This document shows, piece by piece, positions 21,520 to 34,572 of a stretch of 64,000 bases of DNA. How positions within the stretch are numbered: the first letter of the stretch is position 1; every line of letters begins with the position of its first letter. Both the position numbers and the translations under genes were made by a program. The DNA comes from Agapanthus africanus (taxonomy: Eukaryota; Streptophyta; Magnoliopsida; Asparagales; Amaryllidaceae). Location of the stretch: NCBI GenBank assembly GCA_030015575.1, contig CM057350.1, forward strand, positions 522,838,959 to 522,902,958. Reading direction: 5' to 3'. The notes under the pieces were generated by a model. That model made no database searches, was not told where the DNA came from, and saw only the letters and a program-made list of their open reading frames with translations.

Positions 21520-23360
21520 CACGAATACTAAGTACTCTACTTCCTAAAATGACGGAGGGTTGCGAATGATTTTTAAGAAAATCTTTAACGCTTTGAACTT
21601 GATATCGTTGTAGAATCGAACAGTTTTTCAAAAGGAGTGGCTTAAGCTCCGCAGTTTTGAAATGTAGCTTTTTCATAAATAGCCGAGTAGTTTTTAAATC
21701 CGATTCTACAACATCTTTTTAGGTTTATTTTCTTTACATTAATCACATTAATGTAATCCCATCATTTAAGTCCTAAAGCCAATCACAGAAAAGAAACGAA
21801 AATAACACGTACGCTTATGCCATCCGCATTCGCCGCAATGTTCCGTTATGCACCGTTAGGTTACTTAACTAACGGCATACCGGGACGGGACTAGCGCGGG
21901 TGTAAAACATAAGCAACGTCTACTATATATCATATATATATAATAAGCCATTCATCTCAGATATCACAGAACACAGGAAGCAGAAATATAGATATAACGT
22001 GGGATATACTAGGACGTCCGTATTTAGTATTTAGCCAGAATAGAAAATACGGATTCCACAGTCGCGATGAATAGCCAAGCCCACACCCTGGACCCCTACG
22101 AGAGCGGCAAGTGACCCTACCAATCCTGGAGTTTAGGAGACCCGGTCTCGACTCCTCGAGATGGCCTCCCACTGAACCCCAGAACCCGGTCACCTGTGCT
22201 CCCCTCCTTGGATCCATCCTAATGCGGAAAAGTAAATAATATACAACACTGGTGACACAACCGCAACCTGGAAGTGCCCCAAATAAAAGAATATTACATT
22301 ACATTTGAATTTACATGAATGAAAATATAAAACTCTCATCTCACAAAAACCCCCCGGCTATTCGATCGCGACAATCCTGCACATCATATCTCAGCAACAC
22401 ATAATATCACATATCATCAACGTAAGTAAGTATGCGTACCCTGATTGTCGTTGATGTATAGCAACGAAACCGGCGATATCTAACATACTACACTTACGGT
22501 CGCAGAAAAGAAAGTGTAAAACTACAATATTTGGAATCCAGATTCTCTTTAGACATCATAAATGCGAAATATCACATATTTCGTATTTCATGTCTACACT
22601 ATATGAATTCCACATATTGTATCACATTCCAGATAAACAGACAGTATTAAAGTTTTCGAACGAACTGTCAAGCACCCAAGATTCACTAAAGCTCAACACT
22701 TGAGCAGGGTTCAAAAAACCGGAGTGTGACACAGTAGCGGCGGTCCAGCCGTAGAAGGGTCAAGCCAACGCCTCACATGTGGCACGCCGTACTGCCCCAA
22801 ACCCTAGGGTTCAAAGGGCAGTTCGAGACGGTCACATAATCGAGTTAAGGTTTGTTGTCTTCTAGAGGGACCACCGCAAAAAGACTTGCACACATCTCCA
22901 AACTATTTAAACCCCGTGAATATTGAGTAAATGATATTCGTTCAAACACTTCAATACTTTCTAGTTTACCCGGAAAAGAAATACGAAATGAAAATTCCGA
23001 TCGAAACAACTAGTTCAAAACCATCTCCAGAATTTTCAACAGAAGATTCAGATTAAATACTCTCAAAATGTACTGTAGCAGGTAAAGAAAATTACTGTGC
23101 AACAAATTGTCAGAGAGCCCCTCATTTGGCCGCGGAAGAGCGGCCTAAGCTTGCTTATGCCGCGCTTCCGCGGTCAAACATACTGTTCATGGGTACGGAT
23201 TTTCCAGATCATCTAATTTTTACCTGCTCTATTTTTTGAGAATTTTTAATTCTGAAAAAGATCAGTTTTTAAAAAATTTCCAGAGAGCATCCCATAAATC
23301 CGTATTTTGGTTCGATTGGACTTTTCACTTCGCAAAAAGGTCGCCTAACGTTCTAGGTCG

Positions 23361-23372
23361 GCTCTGATACCA
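23361..23372 (-). other. Primer binding site of C1
   Basis: Minus strand TGGTATCAGAGC, one base inside the LTR at 23374; initiator tRNA-Met type. Confidence 0.92.
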
Positions 23373-23373
23373 A

Positions 23374-25467
23374 TGTAAGGTTAGTATAGCACCCAATGAA
23401 GAGTTTTGAAGCATCACATGACCCAAAGTTTTAATTTTTAAGGTGCTAAACTAACATGCAAATGATAGATCCTAGAAAATTAGGGTTTACTAAACTTAAA
23501 GCTAACAAAAGTTAGGGTTTGAAGGCTACAACCTTTGTAGCTCCCGTTTTTGCTTCGCTCCTTAGGCTCTTTAGTGTTGAAACGAGGTCCTCTTGAACTC
23601 CCCTTGTGTCCACGATGATCCACCGCGGAGATATCCGTCCAAGCTCGCTACTTCGTCAAATCGAAGATAACACTCTAAACGAAACGGCTAAGCTTGTGTA
23701 GAATGTTGTTGTGGCTTTGGATCTCACTTCAAAAACCTTTCTTTTGTTGTGTTTCACTCACTAGAAAAGAACTAGAGAGAAGAAGATGAAGGAGGATGAA
23801 AATGGTGGCTTTTTCTTTCAAGAGATAAAATGATAACCATTAGGTTAACTTGCAAAAGAAAATAAATATCACTATATATATTTAATCCTTCTTGACTCTA
23901 ACCATGATTAAATGATGGATGATTAATTTAACTTGGGTTTAGAATGATAAAGGAAAAGATAACCATGGTTTAGTGGTGGGTGAGAATGGTTAGGTTAAAA
24001 GAAGCATGTAGAAACTAGCATAATTATCCTTTCCTTTTCATTTTCCTTTTAAAACCAAAATTAAATAATTATCCATTGTATAATCTATGGTGTGAGGCTT
24101 ATATTGCCACCATTTCCATATATAATCAACCATGATAGTTTGATGTATGTATGTGTACATGTATGCACATCTATATGTGCATAAAACTAGAAAAGAAGAA
24201 AGAAACACATGCATGCATGCATACATCCATCAAACCCTAGAAAGGTTTCAAGTGAGATAACTTATGGTTAAATGATAAATCAACACTTGATTTATCAATC
24301 CGGTCATATCTCATACGACCCCACCAAAAGCAATTCACCCGATCAATGTTCGGTATCATATACGCATATTTCAATCGGGTGCATGCGCATATCGCATATG
24401 CGCACCACAACGTTTCGCCTGGACTGGGTAACTCCTCTGTGGGACTCTAAGACTCGTCAATACGCCGGCAGAGGGTAATGATCATATCAAGTGCCCTCAG
24501 GCCGCAAGCGGTCAGCTAAACGTAACGGCCACCCGGGTATTGAGCGATCAGAAGACAACAAGCGAACCTGCTACAACTCCCGTCGAGCCATCCGGCAACA
24601 CTACCGTACAGTCCGGTCTCTTCGTCAGATATGCTGCATATCGAGCCTAGGGATGGTCACGTCGACCCCAATAACTCAATAAGTCGTGTCGGTGAATGGT
24701 CTATAACAGATCGAGAAACTACTGATAACACTTATCAGCAAATCTCAGCAGCCCTGGCCAGGGACTTGCTGTTATAACCAGTCGAGCACAGCACAGCATC
24801 AACTCCCAATACCGGGAGAGACGAAACCCCTCCTATCGCTCATCGTCTTCGTATGTCTCGGGACTGTACCCAACGGCCACCTGTTTGCATGACTCAGTAG
24901 AGCCGTGGTAGGGTGGCAATCAAAGTACAGTGGGAGAACACACAAGACTCCATGACGATCTCGGGTCTACAGACTAACCTGTACCAGTGTCGCCTGAGAA
25001 CTGCTATCCGACGATAGATATAATTCCATATAGGAGTTCTCGGCGAGTCCGTCCAGTGTACCCAGTCACCACTGAGCACCCGTATATGATCTTGATGTCA
25101 AACATCGACGAATGTGGGAACATCCATCGCCCATCACATGGGTCTAGTATCATATACGCTAGTCTACTCTGGTATATCGATGCCCCGTCTCGATACACCT
25201 CCGACTAGGGACATTTCAGGATATGCTTATAGACTACAGATGTCCCACTAGTATGATCTCCATCATAATCAGAGTAGTCAAGCCAATATCCTTAGGGCTT
25301 TATCAGCATGTATGAATGAATAAAAGCATGATCAAATCAACATGTCAGATAAAGAGAAACCAGATAGCATACTATCATGTCGAGCAAGAATGCAAACTGA
25401 ATATATATACATGTATAGATACATCAACTATCACATAATGGCCTCTAGGGCATACATATATCCAACA
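23374..25467 (-). repeat. 5' LTR of C1
   Basis: 2094 bases, TGTAAGG...CCAACA on the plus strand; near-identical to 14834-16927. No gene. Confidence 0.95.
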
Positions 25468-25472
25468 CTCGT
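25468..25472. repeat. Target site duplication CTCGT, right copy (C1)
   Basis: Pairs with 14829-14833. Confidence 0.95.
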
Positions 25473-25894
25473 GACCTAACGAGCACCCGCATACTATCTC
25501 AAGTACGACGTACTGACGGCTGTGGGACAGACTGTCTCCCATGCTGGGATGAGAAGCGCATACGCTAGTCTACTCCGGAATATCGATGCCCTGTCTCGAT
25601 AGTCCAACGACTAGGGACCTGTATAAGGATGTGCTTATAGATCACCCAGCTCCCACGAGTGTGAGCGCCATCACAACGCTGGTAATCAAGCAAAGATCCT
25701 AAGGGCTCTACTAATATGTATATCAGCAATATGCTAAAAGAAACACATGCACATATTAAAGCAGAGACAAACCAAGTAGCATACTACCATTTCGAGGAAG
25801 ATTGTATATACAACTGTGAATATCCCAAGCTTCCATTAAGTAATATACAAACTAGTATGATACAGTAATGGCCTCTAGAGCATATACACTAACA
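25473..25894 (-). repeat. 3' LTR of C2, second segment
   Basis: Continues the C2 LTR after the C1 insertion and matches 33559-33980. It ends ACTAACA next to the polypurine tract AAGTGGGAGAT (minus strand, 25895-25905). Confidence 0.93.
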
Positions 25895-25908
25895 ATCTCC
25901 CACTTGCA

Positions 25909-28900
25909 CTAAGGCCATGTACTGGCGTATCGAAGACCTATCATCTCGATCAGCCGCTCGAACTGAGTCTGGGGCAAGGCCTTGGTGAATGGATCTGCTG
26001 TGTTATCTTCTGAAGCAACCCTCCGAACCTCGATCTCCTGGCGATCCACGATCTCCCTGATCAGGTGATACCGCCTCAAGTTGTGTCTGGATTTCTGATG
26101 GGACCTGGGTTCCTTCGCTAAAGCTATAGCCCCGTTGTTGTCGCAATACAGAGGTATTGGGTCAACAATGGACGGAACCACCTGAAGTTCTCTCAAGCAC
26201 TTCCTCATCCAGACAGCTTCTTTTGCGGCATCAGATGCAGCGATGTATTCCGCTTCCATAGTCGAGTCAGCAACGGTTTCCTGTTTGGAGCTCTTCCAAC
26301 ACACCGCCCCTCCATTGAGGGTAAAGACAAAACCCGACATGGACTTGGAATCATCCTTGTCACTCTGGAAGCTGGAGTCAGCAAAGGCCTCAATCTGCAG
26401 GTCTTTTCCGCCATACACCAAGAACATCTCCTTAGTCCTTCTCAGGTACTTGAGAATGTTCTTTACTGCTATCCAATGTTTCTCCCCAGGGTTTGACTGA
26501 TACCTTCTTACCACACTCAGTGCATAAGCCACATCCGGTCTGGTACACAACATTGCATACATTATAGAGCCTACCGCAGAAGCGTAGGGTATAATAGACA
26601 TGCGATCCCTCTCCAAATCAGTCTTGGGAGACATCTTTTTGGAGAGGGTGATCCCGTGACAAGCCGGTAGATTACCGCGCTTGGAATCTTCCATACTGAA
26701 TCTCTTCAGTATGGTGTCGATGTACCTGGACTGTGAAAGTCCTAATATCCTCTTGGATCTGTCACGGTAGATCCGGATACCCAGAATGTATGAGGCATCA
26801 CCCAGGTCTTTCATGGAGAACCTGTGTGACAAGAACCCCTTGACAGATTGTAGCATAGGAATGTCATTTCCTATTAAGAGAATGCCATTCACGTATAAAA
26901 CGAGGAATACTACAGTTCTCGCTACAAATATACAATAGATGCATGGTTCATCTGGATTTTTGATAAAGCCAAATTCCTTGACCGTCTCATTAAAACAGAT
27001 GTTCCAACTCCGCGATGCCTGCTTTAGTCCATAAATGGACTTAAGCAACTTGCACACCTTTCCGCTGCTCCCACTCTGAATGAAACCCTCTGGCTGATCT
27101 ATATAGACACACTCCTCTAAATGTCCATTTAGAAAAGCTGTCTTTACGTCCATCTGCCAAATCTCATAATCGTGGAAGGCAGCAATGGCAAGAAGGATCC
27201 GAATGGATTTCAGCATAGCTACTGGAGAAAAGGTTTCGTCATAGTCCAAACCAGGTCGCTGACGAAAACCCTTTGCTACCAGTCTAGCTTTATAGGTCTC
27301 AACCTGTCCATCTACACCAATCTTCCTTTTGAAGATCCACTTGCATCCTACGGGTTTTACCCCATCTAGAGCAATGTCCAACGTCCATACTTTGTTGGTG
27401 TACATGGACTCCATTTCATTCCGCATTGCATCCAGCCATTTTACCGAGTCGACGCTCTGAATGGCTTGCTGGAAGCTAGTAGGCTCATCAAAGTCTATGA
27501 TGCAACCCTCTCTATCCCCGTCAATGAGAAAACCATAGTATCTCTCGGGCGGATGAGACTGCCTACTACTCCTGCGGAGTGGCGTGGGAATGTCCTGATC
27601 TTTCGAACCCTTTGGTTCTACTAAGCTTTCAGTAATAACTCGTGGTTCTGGAATTTCTTCCAGTTCTATTGCGCTCCTACTTAATTCTTTTTCTATGAAC
27701 TGGTGTTCTAGAAAGTGGGCATGGCGAGAAACAAACACCTTTTGTTCCTCTTCGCAATAGAAGAAATATCCCTTGGAGTTCTTTGGATATCCCACAAACT
27801 TGCACTGTACTGTGCGTGCCTCGAGCTTGTCCGCATGCTGCTTTTTTACAAAAGCTGGACATCCCCATGTCTTAATGTGATTAAGATAGGGTCTCTTCCC
27901 ACACCACATCTGATATGGTGTAGTAGGCACAGTCTTAGTTGGAACTCGGTTCAAAAGGTATGCAGCTGATTCTAGCGCATATCCCCAGAACGATCGCGGC
28001 AACTCAGCATTACTCATCATGGACCGTACCATATCCAATAGGGTTCGGTTCCTTCTCTCCGATACACCGTTATGTTGCGGAGTGTATGGAGGAGTAAGCT
28101 GAGAGAGAATTCCATTCTCTTTTAAGTAACCCAGGAACTCGGCACTCAAGTATTCACCACCTCGATCAGATCTCAGTGCCTTGATACTTTTGCCTGTTTG
28201 TTTTTCTACTTCATTCTTAAATTCCTGGAATTTTTCAAAAGCCTCGGATTTATGTTTCATTAAGAAGACATAACCGTACCTTGAAAAGTCATCCGTAAAA
28301 GTAATGAAGTAAGAATAACCGCTTCGTGCATGTGTAGACATTAGACCGCACACGTCGCTGTGTACGAGTCCCAAGAGCTCGCTCGCTCTTACTCCGTGTC
28401 CAGTGAACGGAGTCTTTGTCATCTTTCCTTTGAGACAGGATTGACAAGTTGCATACGATTGATATTCGAACGAATCCAAATATCCTTCTGTGTGTAACTT
28501 AGTCAACCTTCTCTCATTGATGTGATCCAGTCTACAATGCCATAAGAAAGTTTTATCGATTTCTGGAGACTTTCTTTTGTGTGTATTTTGGACATTGAAA
28601 ATCTGTGGTTGGTTTAATACGTATATACCGTTGTTCAATGTACCTGACCCAATCAAAACTTGATTAAGGTGAATGTTCACTACAGTACTTACAAATGCAA
28701 ATTCATAACCTTCTTTAGATAATAAAGATACAGAAATGATATTACAGGTTGTATTTGGTACATAATAACAACTACGCAAAACCAAAAAGTGTCCATCCGA
28801 CAATCCCAGGTGATAGTCCCTCACGGCCTCAGCATCCATGCTAGCACCGTTTGCAACTCTGAGGGTCATGTCACCTGCCTTCAAAACTCTACGCTTTTTC

Positions 28901-29823
28901 AACGCCTGCAAAGAATTACAGATATGAGATCCTGATCCGGTATCCAATACCCAGGATGTAGAGTTTATTGATAGACAGTTTTCAATAACATACACACCTG
29001 AAGCTGAAACCGCAACTCGCTTCAAATCCTGTGTTCTGGCCTTCCAAGCCTTGCAATCCTGTTTCCAGTGACCACTTTTGTGACAATAGAAGCATTCTTC
29101 CTTCCCCACCAGCTTTCCCGCTATCTTTGTTGCTTTACCTTTTCCCTTCGTATCCACTTTACCGACACCGCTTCTTGGTTTGGCGGGGGCTTTCTTCTTC
29201 TTGCCCTTGGCTTTCGCCCTGGACCTAGAAGAGGAAGATCCTCCTACAAACAAAGTGGATGTCTCCCTACCCTTCTGTAGGGTGCCCTCAACACTCCTCA
29301 ACATGTTCAGAAGCTCAGAAAGTTCAACCTCCTTTCCTTGCATGTTGAAGTTAAGAATAAACTGGGCGTAAGTGGAAGGAAGGGACTGGAGAATCAAATC
29401 AGTATAGAGTTCATTCTCCAACGTGGTCCCAAGGTCCGCGAGCTTCTCAATGTAGCCAATCATCTTAAGCACGTGTTCCGCTACCGATGATCCGACGGCC
29501 AACCTTGCCGAAAACAACTTCTTCGACACTTCGTATCTTACGATACGAGACTGCTCTCCATACAGTTCTTTTGTATGAAGAAATATGGACTCTAGGTTCA
29601 TATTCTCGTGCCTCCTCTGATGTTCGTTGTCCATCGAGGCAAGTACGAGGCATCTAGCCTTCGCGCAATCTATTTCCCAGGTCTTGTAGATTTCCCTATC
29701 TACGACACTGGTTTTGGGACCTGGGACAGGGGGAGCTTTGGTGGTAAGGACATACCCCAACTTGTCGTAAGTGATTGCCATCTTGACATTCCTGAGCCAA
29801 TCTTTGTAGTTTGGCCCTGTCAA
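25909..29823 (-). pseudogene. gag-pol frame of copia C2, nearly whole
   Basis: About 1304 codons in the same order as C1: gag with CCHC knuckle (CFYCHKSGHWKQDC), protease (VLDTGSGSH), integrase, reverse transcriptase and RNase H. It is clearly alignable with C1 along its whole length but well diverged, so the two are sister subfamilies and not recent copies of each other. The frame is open almost throughout, but the element is judged broken, with about two breaks; the start of gag has no clear ATG. Fossil, young (about 2 percent LTR divergence). Confidence 0.85.
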
Positions 29824-30357
29824 TATGTTTATTTAGTAATAACTTAAGTCCGGTTATGTTAAATGGTCGCTGCAATTAGGAGAGAGAGAAAAGAAACACT
29901 TTAGCATGATGCTCTTGCAAATTTAGAGTGGTTTTTAGTTTGTCTAAACTGGATGGCTCCTACTGTCTCTCGAATCCCTTCTCAAACCGTAAAGAAAGGA
30001 TTAGTCAGGATCAATCTCACCGTACAATACTTGCTTAACCGTTCAGCCAGGCCAGTGTCGGTACTTCGAGGGAGGTTTTCCAACGCTTTCGCGAAGTTCC
30101 TTAATTAAGTAACCTCTTTTCCCTGTGGGCGTAGCCCCGCTAACACCTTTCTAGACACCTACTAAGTTTATAGCATTGATCGTTAAGTGAGAGTTTTCCC
30201 GAGGAGTAGCATATACTCACAGTAGGATCGGGATCCAAATATCATTGCGTGATAAAACCGAAGGAATCCTACCAGAATTATCACACTTCAAATGGTATGC
30301 AGCGCTAGCAAGTTTCAGTACTTATGAAACTCCCGATGTGGATTTCTGCCCCATGCT

Positions 30358-30567
30358 CTTATGACCTTGACTTTGGCCAAAATATCATAAGTCACATGTC
30401 AAGTTCTACCCGTCATTCTCCTGGTTAATTTGGACCCACCTGTACCTACTCTTGACTTTGGCCAAAATGGCAGCACGACTGTCCCAAACCAACGCATCTA
30501 TCTATGCTGCATATGAATACCCAATAGCTACCAATCACTATGCCTTGACTTTGGCCAAAATACATAG
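30358..30567. repeat. Conserved-loop hairpins, C2 leader
   Basis: CTTATGA/TCATAAG (30358-30391) and CTATG/CATAG (30538-30567) enclose CCTTGACTTTGGCCAAAAT-type loops. A third loop copy near 30451-30468 has a weaker stem. In C1 every copy carries TTAACTATGGTCAACAAA instead, so loops are homogenised within each element. Confidence 0.7.
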
Positions 30568-31924
30568 CTTGAATACTTTTTGACCATTCATGTGGAATGA
30601 CGGAGGGCTACGAATGGTTTTGGCGAAACCGTGAACGTAGTGAACTTGATATAATCGATGGAACGAGATAGCTTTTAAAAGGAGTGGTTCAAGCTCCGCG
30701 TTTAAAAGTTTAGTTTTGAAAAGAACCGAGTGGTTTTCAAAGTGTTCCAATCGACTTTTACTTGGTTTATTTTCTTGCATTAGTTCTTTTAATGAGTCCC
30801 ATCATTTAATCCTACCATTGCAGAAAACAACCAAAATATGACGTACGCTTATGCCATTCGCATTCGCCATGGGGCCCCGTCATCACCCGTTAGGTTACTT
30901 AACTAACGACAGAGCGGGGGCTGGGCTAGCGCGGCTGTAAAACATAAGCAACGCCTAAATAGTTATCATATATAAATATATAGCAATGATAGACATTACA
31001 GATCACAGATGAATACATTGGATATACTAGGAATCCGCAATCCGTTCGAGCCTGCAACGAAAAGCGGATTACACGGTCGCGGTGAATAGCCAAATACCCC
31101 ACCCAAGACCCCTACGGGTGCGGCAAATTACCCGCCAAGTACCCGAAGCGAAGCAGCCTCCCTCAACACCGTGAGTAGGCCACTCGGCACTTCGAGATAC
31201 CCGGTAATTTGTGCACCCCCTCCATGGGTCTATCCTAGGAGCAAAAACAGTAAAAAGAATTATACAATGACAGCAACAACCCCGACCCGGTTGTGCGGCC
31301 ATACAAATAATAATATTACATCAATTTACATGTTACAATGAATGAAAGAAAAAGCAACACTCATCTCACATCCACCCCGGCTATTCACCCGCGACAATCC
31401 AACCCATTCATATACACAAACCATCATCAATCACAGATCACAGATATGTATAACCCCGACTAACCGACATATAGCGATTAGCCGACGTTCAATACATATA
31501 AACATCACAGATATAACCTTTTAGTCAAAGTGTATTGAAGTTCGGAAAAAAATACGGATTTATAGGCCCCCAAAAATAAATTTCTATTCTGGAAAACCTG
31601 GGAACATATAAACCATCTTAAAAATCCAAAAACCAAGCCATAAGAAAACTGCACTAAACTCGACTTAGTGAAGAGTCAAAACGGCGGCGGTTCCGCGGCA
31701 ATAGCTCTCTATTGCCGCTGAACCGCGGCGGTTTAGACGACTCACTGGACCGGGTTTGCTGTGCTTCTTAAGAAAACCCTGAGATGATTTTTGGAGTATG
31801 ACAAATTTTATTTTGAACAGAAAAATTTTTAACAGAAACTTAGGGTTTTTAAAACTCGGTTTTTCGATTTTTTTCGGTCGAACTTCCATACACTTTACTA
31901 TCTAGCTAGTTTATGTTTAGTTAG

Positions 31925-31936
31925 GCTCTGATACCA
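31925..31936 (-). other. Primer binding site of C2
   Basis: Minus strand TGGTATCAGAGC, one base inside the LTR at 31938. Confidence 0.92.
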
Positions 31937-31937
31937 C

Positions 31938-33980
31938 TGTAAGTCCACGTTGCCCACCCCGGTACTTGCGGGGAGGCGGAAAACGGAATAAAAATCGAAT
32001 TTTTATGAACTTAGGCAATATGGACTAGACTATGAAGGATCTTTGCTAAACAAAAATAAGCTAAAGCTAACTAGAAACTAGCTAAGTGCTAGAAAGGTTA
32101 TACCTTAGGCTTTATGTCCTTCTCTCCTTGCTCCTTGGAGTGGTAGAAGGAGGTCATCTTTGTCGTCTTCTCCCGTCAAAGAAAGATCCACCCGAAAGCC
32201 TCAACCTTTGGCTTCAACTCCAAGCTAGAAGTAACTAGGGTGCAAGAAGTGCTAATCCTTGAACCCTAGATGAGAGTAGAGATTATCAAGAGAAGGTTTT
32301 TCTCAAGCTCAAGTGTTTCTCAACACATGAGAGGGGAGAGCTTGAGGGAAAGGAAGAACAAGAGAGAGAATGTGAATAATAGAATGAGAGAATAATATGA
32401 AGCATTCTCTCATATATGTGAATTATTGTAATTAGATAATTAGTGAGATAATTTTCATGGCTAAATCAAGACATGACCATTATCATTTCATTTTTAATGC
32501 AAATTGCAAGGATCAAAGAGCATCTTCCAAATGAAATGATGATGGTCAAAGTGTCAACCAAGGTCAACAAGTCAAGAAGGTCAAATGGTCAACAACCATA
32601 ACCATGCACAATTATTAAACTAATATCAATTAACAATAATACACACATAAGCATTAGGGTTAATAAAATGACAATAGTCATTAACCCTAATCAAAGTCCT
32701 CTCCCTCTGTCTCAAGCAACTGTGCATACGCACCCGTATTCGTGATCCGAGGAACACGAATACAATGAGAAAAACCAATCCCAAATCATATACTAGGATC
32801 CGGCTTAAACCAAAGCCCGCTAGTATAAGCTGTCCGGACAGCAAACGTGCACAAGTGCGCGGATGTGAACGAACCCTGTCGCAAAACCATGCGACCTCTA
32901 CTCATTTTGCCTAAAGGCGAATAGCTCTCTGTGTGGGACTCTAAACACTCGACACTACGCTGGCAGTGGGTTTAACCACAGACCGCAAGCGGCACTGGCT
33001 GTACGTAACGGTCCCCAGGTAGATGTCGATAAGAAGACTGACGAGGTGAACCCCATCTGAACTCTTACTGAGCCTGTATGTGACAATCTCCGTACAGTCC
33101 GGTCTGTTCGTCTGATACATCTCATGGCGGGCCTAGGGGGGCGGTGAAACGTCAGTCCCCTAATAGCGGTACAAGTCGTGTCGGAGTGTAGCCCAGAACA
33201 CCCTGAGATAACACTAGAAACCTACCAGTATATCTCGCTTGCCCTGGCCAGGGACTACTCTTGTAATGGCTCTCCTGGACACAGCGCGATGTCAACCCCT
33301 AATACCGGGAGAGACGAATCCTGTCTAACCGTCACTGCCTCCAAGTGCTTCGGGACTGCACCCAAAAACTACCTGTTTGCACGACTCCTTTGAGCCGTGG
33401 TAGGGTAGCAATCAAAATGCAGTGGGAACACACTCGAGGCGAAGTGACAGTGTCAAGTCAGCGGACTAAGCTGTACTCATGTCACCTGGGAACTGATAAC
33501 CGACGATAGGTATAATACCAACCAACAGTTCCCGACGAGTCCTGTCCAGTGTACTCATAACCTAACGAGCACCCGCATACTATCTCAAGTACGACGTACT
33601 GACGGCTGTGGGACAGACCGTCTCCCACGCTGGGATGAGAAGCGCATACGCTAGTCTACTCCGGAGTATGGATGCCCTGTCTCGATAGTCCAACGACTAG
33701 GGACCTGTATAAGGATGTGCTTATAGATCACCCAGCTCCCACGAGTGTGAGCGCCATCACAACGCTGGTAATCAAGCAAAGATCCTAAGGGCTCTTCTAA
33801 TATGTATATCAGCAATATGCTAAAAGAAACACATGCACATATTAAAGCAGAGACAAACCAAGTAGCATACTACCATTTCGAGCAAGATTGTATATACAAC
33901 TGTGAATATCTCAAGCTTCCATTAAGTAATATACAAACTAGTATGATACAGTAATGGCCTCTAGGGCATATACACTAACA
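31938..33980 (-). repeat. 5' LTR of C2
   Basis: 2043 bases, TGTAAGTCCACG...ACTAACA on the plus strand. The uninterrupted copy, about 2 percent different from the split one. No gene. Confidence 0.94.
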
Positions 33981-33985
33981 CCTAC
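33981..33985. repeat. Target site duplication CCTAC, right copy (C2)
   Basis: Pairs with 13208-13212. Confidence 0.95.
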
Positions 33986-34272
33986 CACTCAATGCGCTGG
34001 ATGATGCCGAAGACAAGGTGCATTCAGTGTACCTGTCGGGGCTGATCTCGAAGAAACGGCGAGATAGCCTCATCGACATCCTGCATCAAATTTTCCAGCA
34101 GACGACGATAGTTGCTGCTTACCGAAGACCGGGCGGGTTTGCCGAGGATCTCGACACACAGGAGCGCGTGAGGTTGCGCACGAGAATAATCCGAAAGGCT
34201 AGAAGAACTTTGAATGGCCTTACTTTTGAATTCCTCAATCCGTGTCCTGGATCTGAGGTTATTCCATTGTAA
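33986..34272 (+). pseudogene. Antisense open frame of the Tat element, second part
   Basis: Resumes just after the right CCTAC duplication of C2 and stays open for about 95 codons to a stop at 34272. It is Arg-rich in the middle (RRPGGF, RVRLRTRIIRKARR) with an NPCPG-containing C-terminus. No family recognised; the basic character would suit nucleic acid binding, but that is only a guess. It lies about 10 kb from the pol end because of the LARD insertion and the tandem array. Confidence 0.6.
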
Positions 34273-34572
34273 TTTTCGTTTATTGCTTTTATGATTGTAA
34301 GAACTTCTGGCAATATTAATGGAAAATTTTTATCCCAGCTTGTCTTATTTTTTTTTGTTCTGAGTCTTTTGCCTATGCGTGAACGAGTGTGTCTCGAATG
34401 CTTGATCAAACATAAATCGGATGCTCCTTCTGTTGCTTTCTTCTTTCTTTTATTCTCAACATGCTGTCTTAATAAACAAGTTTGACCGATAATAGAGTAA
34501 GCATCTAGATTCCTCCGAGAGATAGCGATAGCTTAGACCGCAGGTTCAGATCTGCCGACTAAGACTTTTCAA
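34273..34572. other. Spacer after the antisense frame
   Basis: About 300 bases, T-rich on the plus strand, with no gene and no repeat that I can see; it would hold the 3' end of any antisense transcript. Confidence 0.5.

Larger units (their letters stand above)
20869..23373 (-). other. Long untranslated leader of C1
   Basis: About 2.5 kb between primer site and gag with no credible gene. It shares blocks with the C2 leader (around 21055-21150 and 22060-22110). It carries three hairpins with the common loop TTAACTATGGTCAACAAA or close variants at 21313-21348, 21394-21429 and 21490-21519. Long structured leaders are usual for Angela/BARE-type elements and may serve packaging. Confidence 0.75.
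14834..25467 (-). mobile_element. Copia element C1 (Angela/BARE-like), looks whole and very young
   Basis: A 10.6-kb minus-strand Ty1/copia element. LTRs 14834-16927 and 23374-25467 are both 2094 bases and differ at about seven to ten positions by eye (roughly 0.3 to 0.5 percent), implying an insertion of the order of 0.1 to 0.2 million years ago. It has a primer site, a 2.5-kb leader, an unbroken 1308-codon frame and a polypurine tract (AAGTGGGAGAT on the minus strand at 16928-16938). It is the innermost and youngest element of the nest and sits in the LTR of its close relative C2. Confidence 0.95.
29824..31937 (-). other. Long untranslated leader of C2
   Basis: About 2.1 kb with no credible gene. 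It shares scattered blocks with the C1 leader, including the segment around GCCAGTGTCGGTACTT and the TCGCGGTGAATAGCC block near 31077. It has its own set of conserved-loop hairpins (30358-30567). Confidence 0.7.
13213..33980 (-). mobile_element. Copia element C2 (Angela/BARE-like), carrying C1
   Basis: A minus-strand Ty1/copia element with LTRs of 2043 bases each: 31938-33980 (5') and 13213-14833 plus 25473-25894 (3', split by C1). It has a Met-type primer site, a leader of about 2.1 kb and one long gag-pol frame (25909-29823). LTR divergence by eye is about 2 percent, so about 0.8 million years at 1.3e-8. Single long frame, roughly 2-kb LTRs and roughly 2-kb leader are the Angela/BARE plan. 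Nearly whole; about two breaks. Confidence 0.92.
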
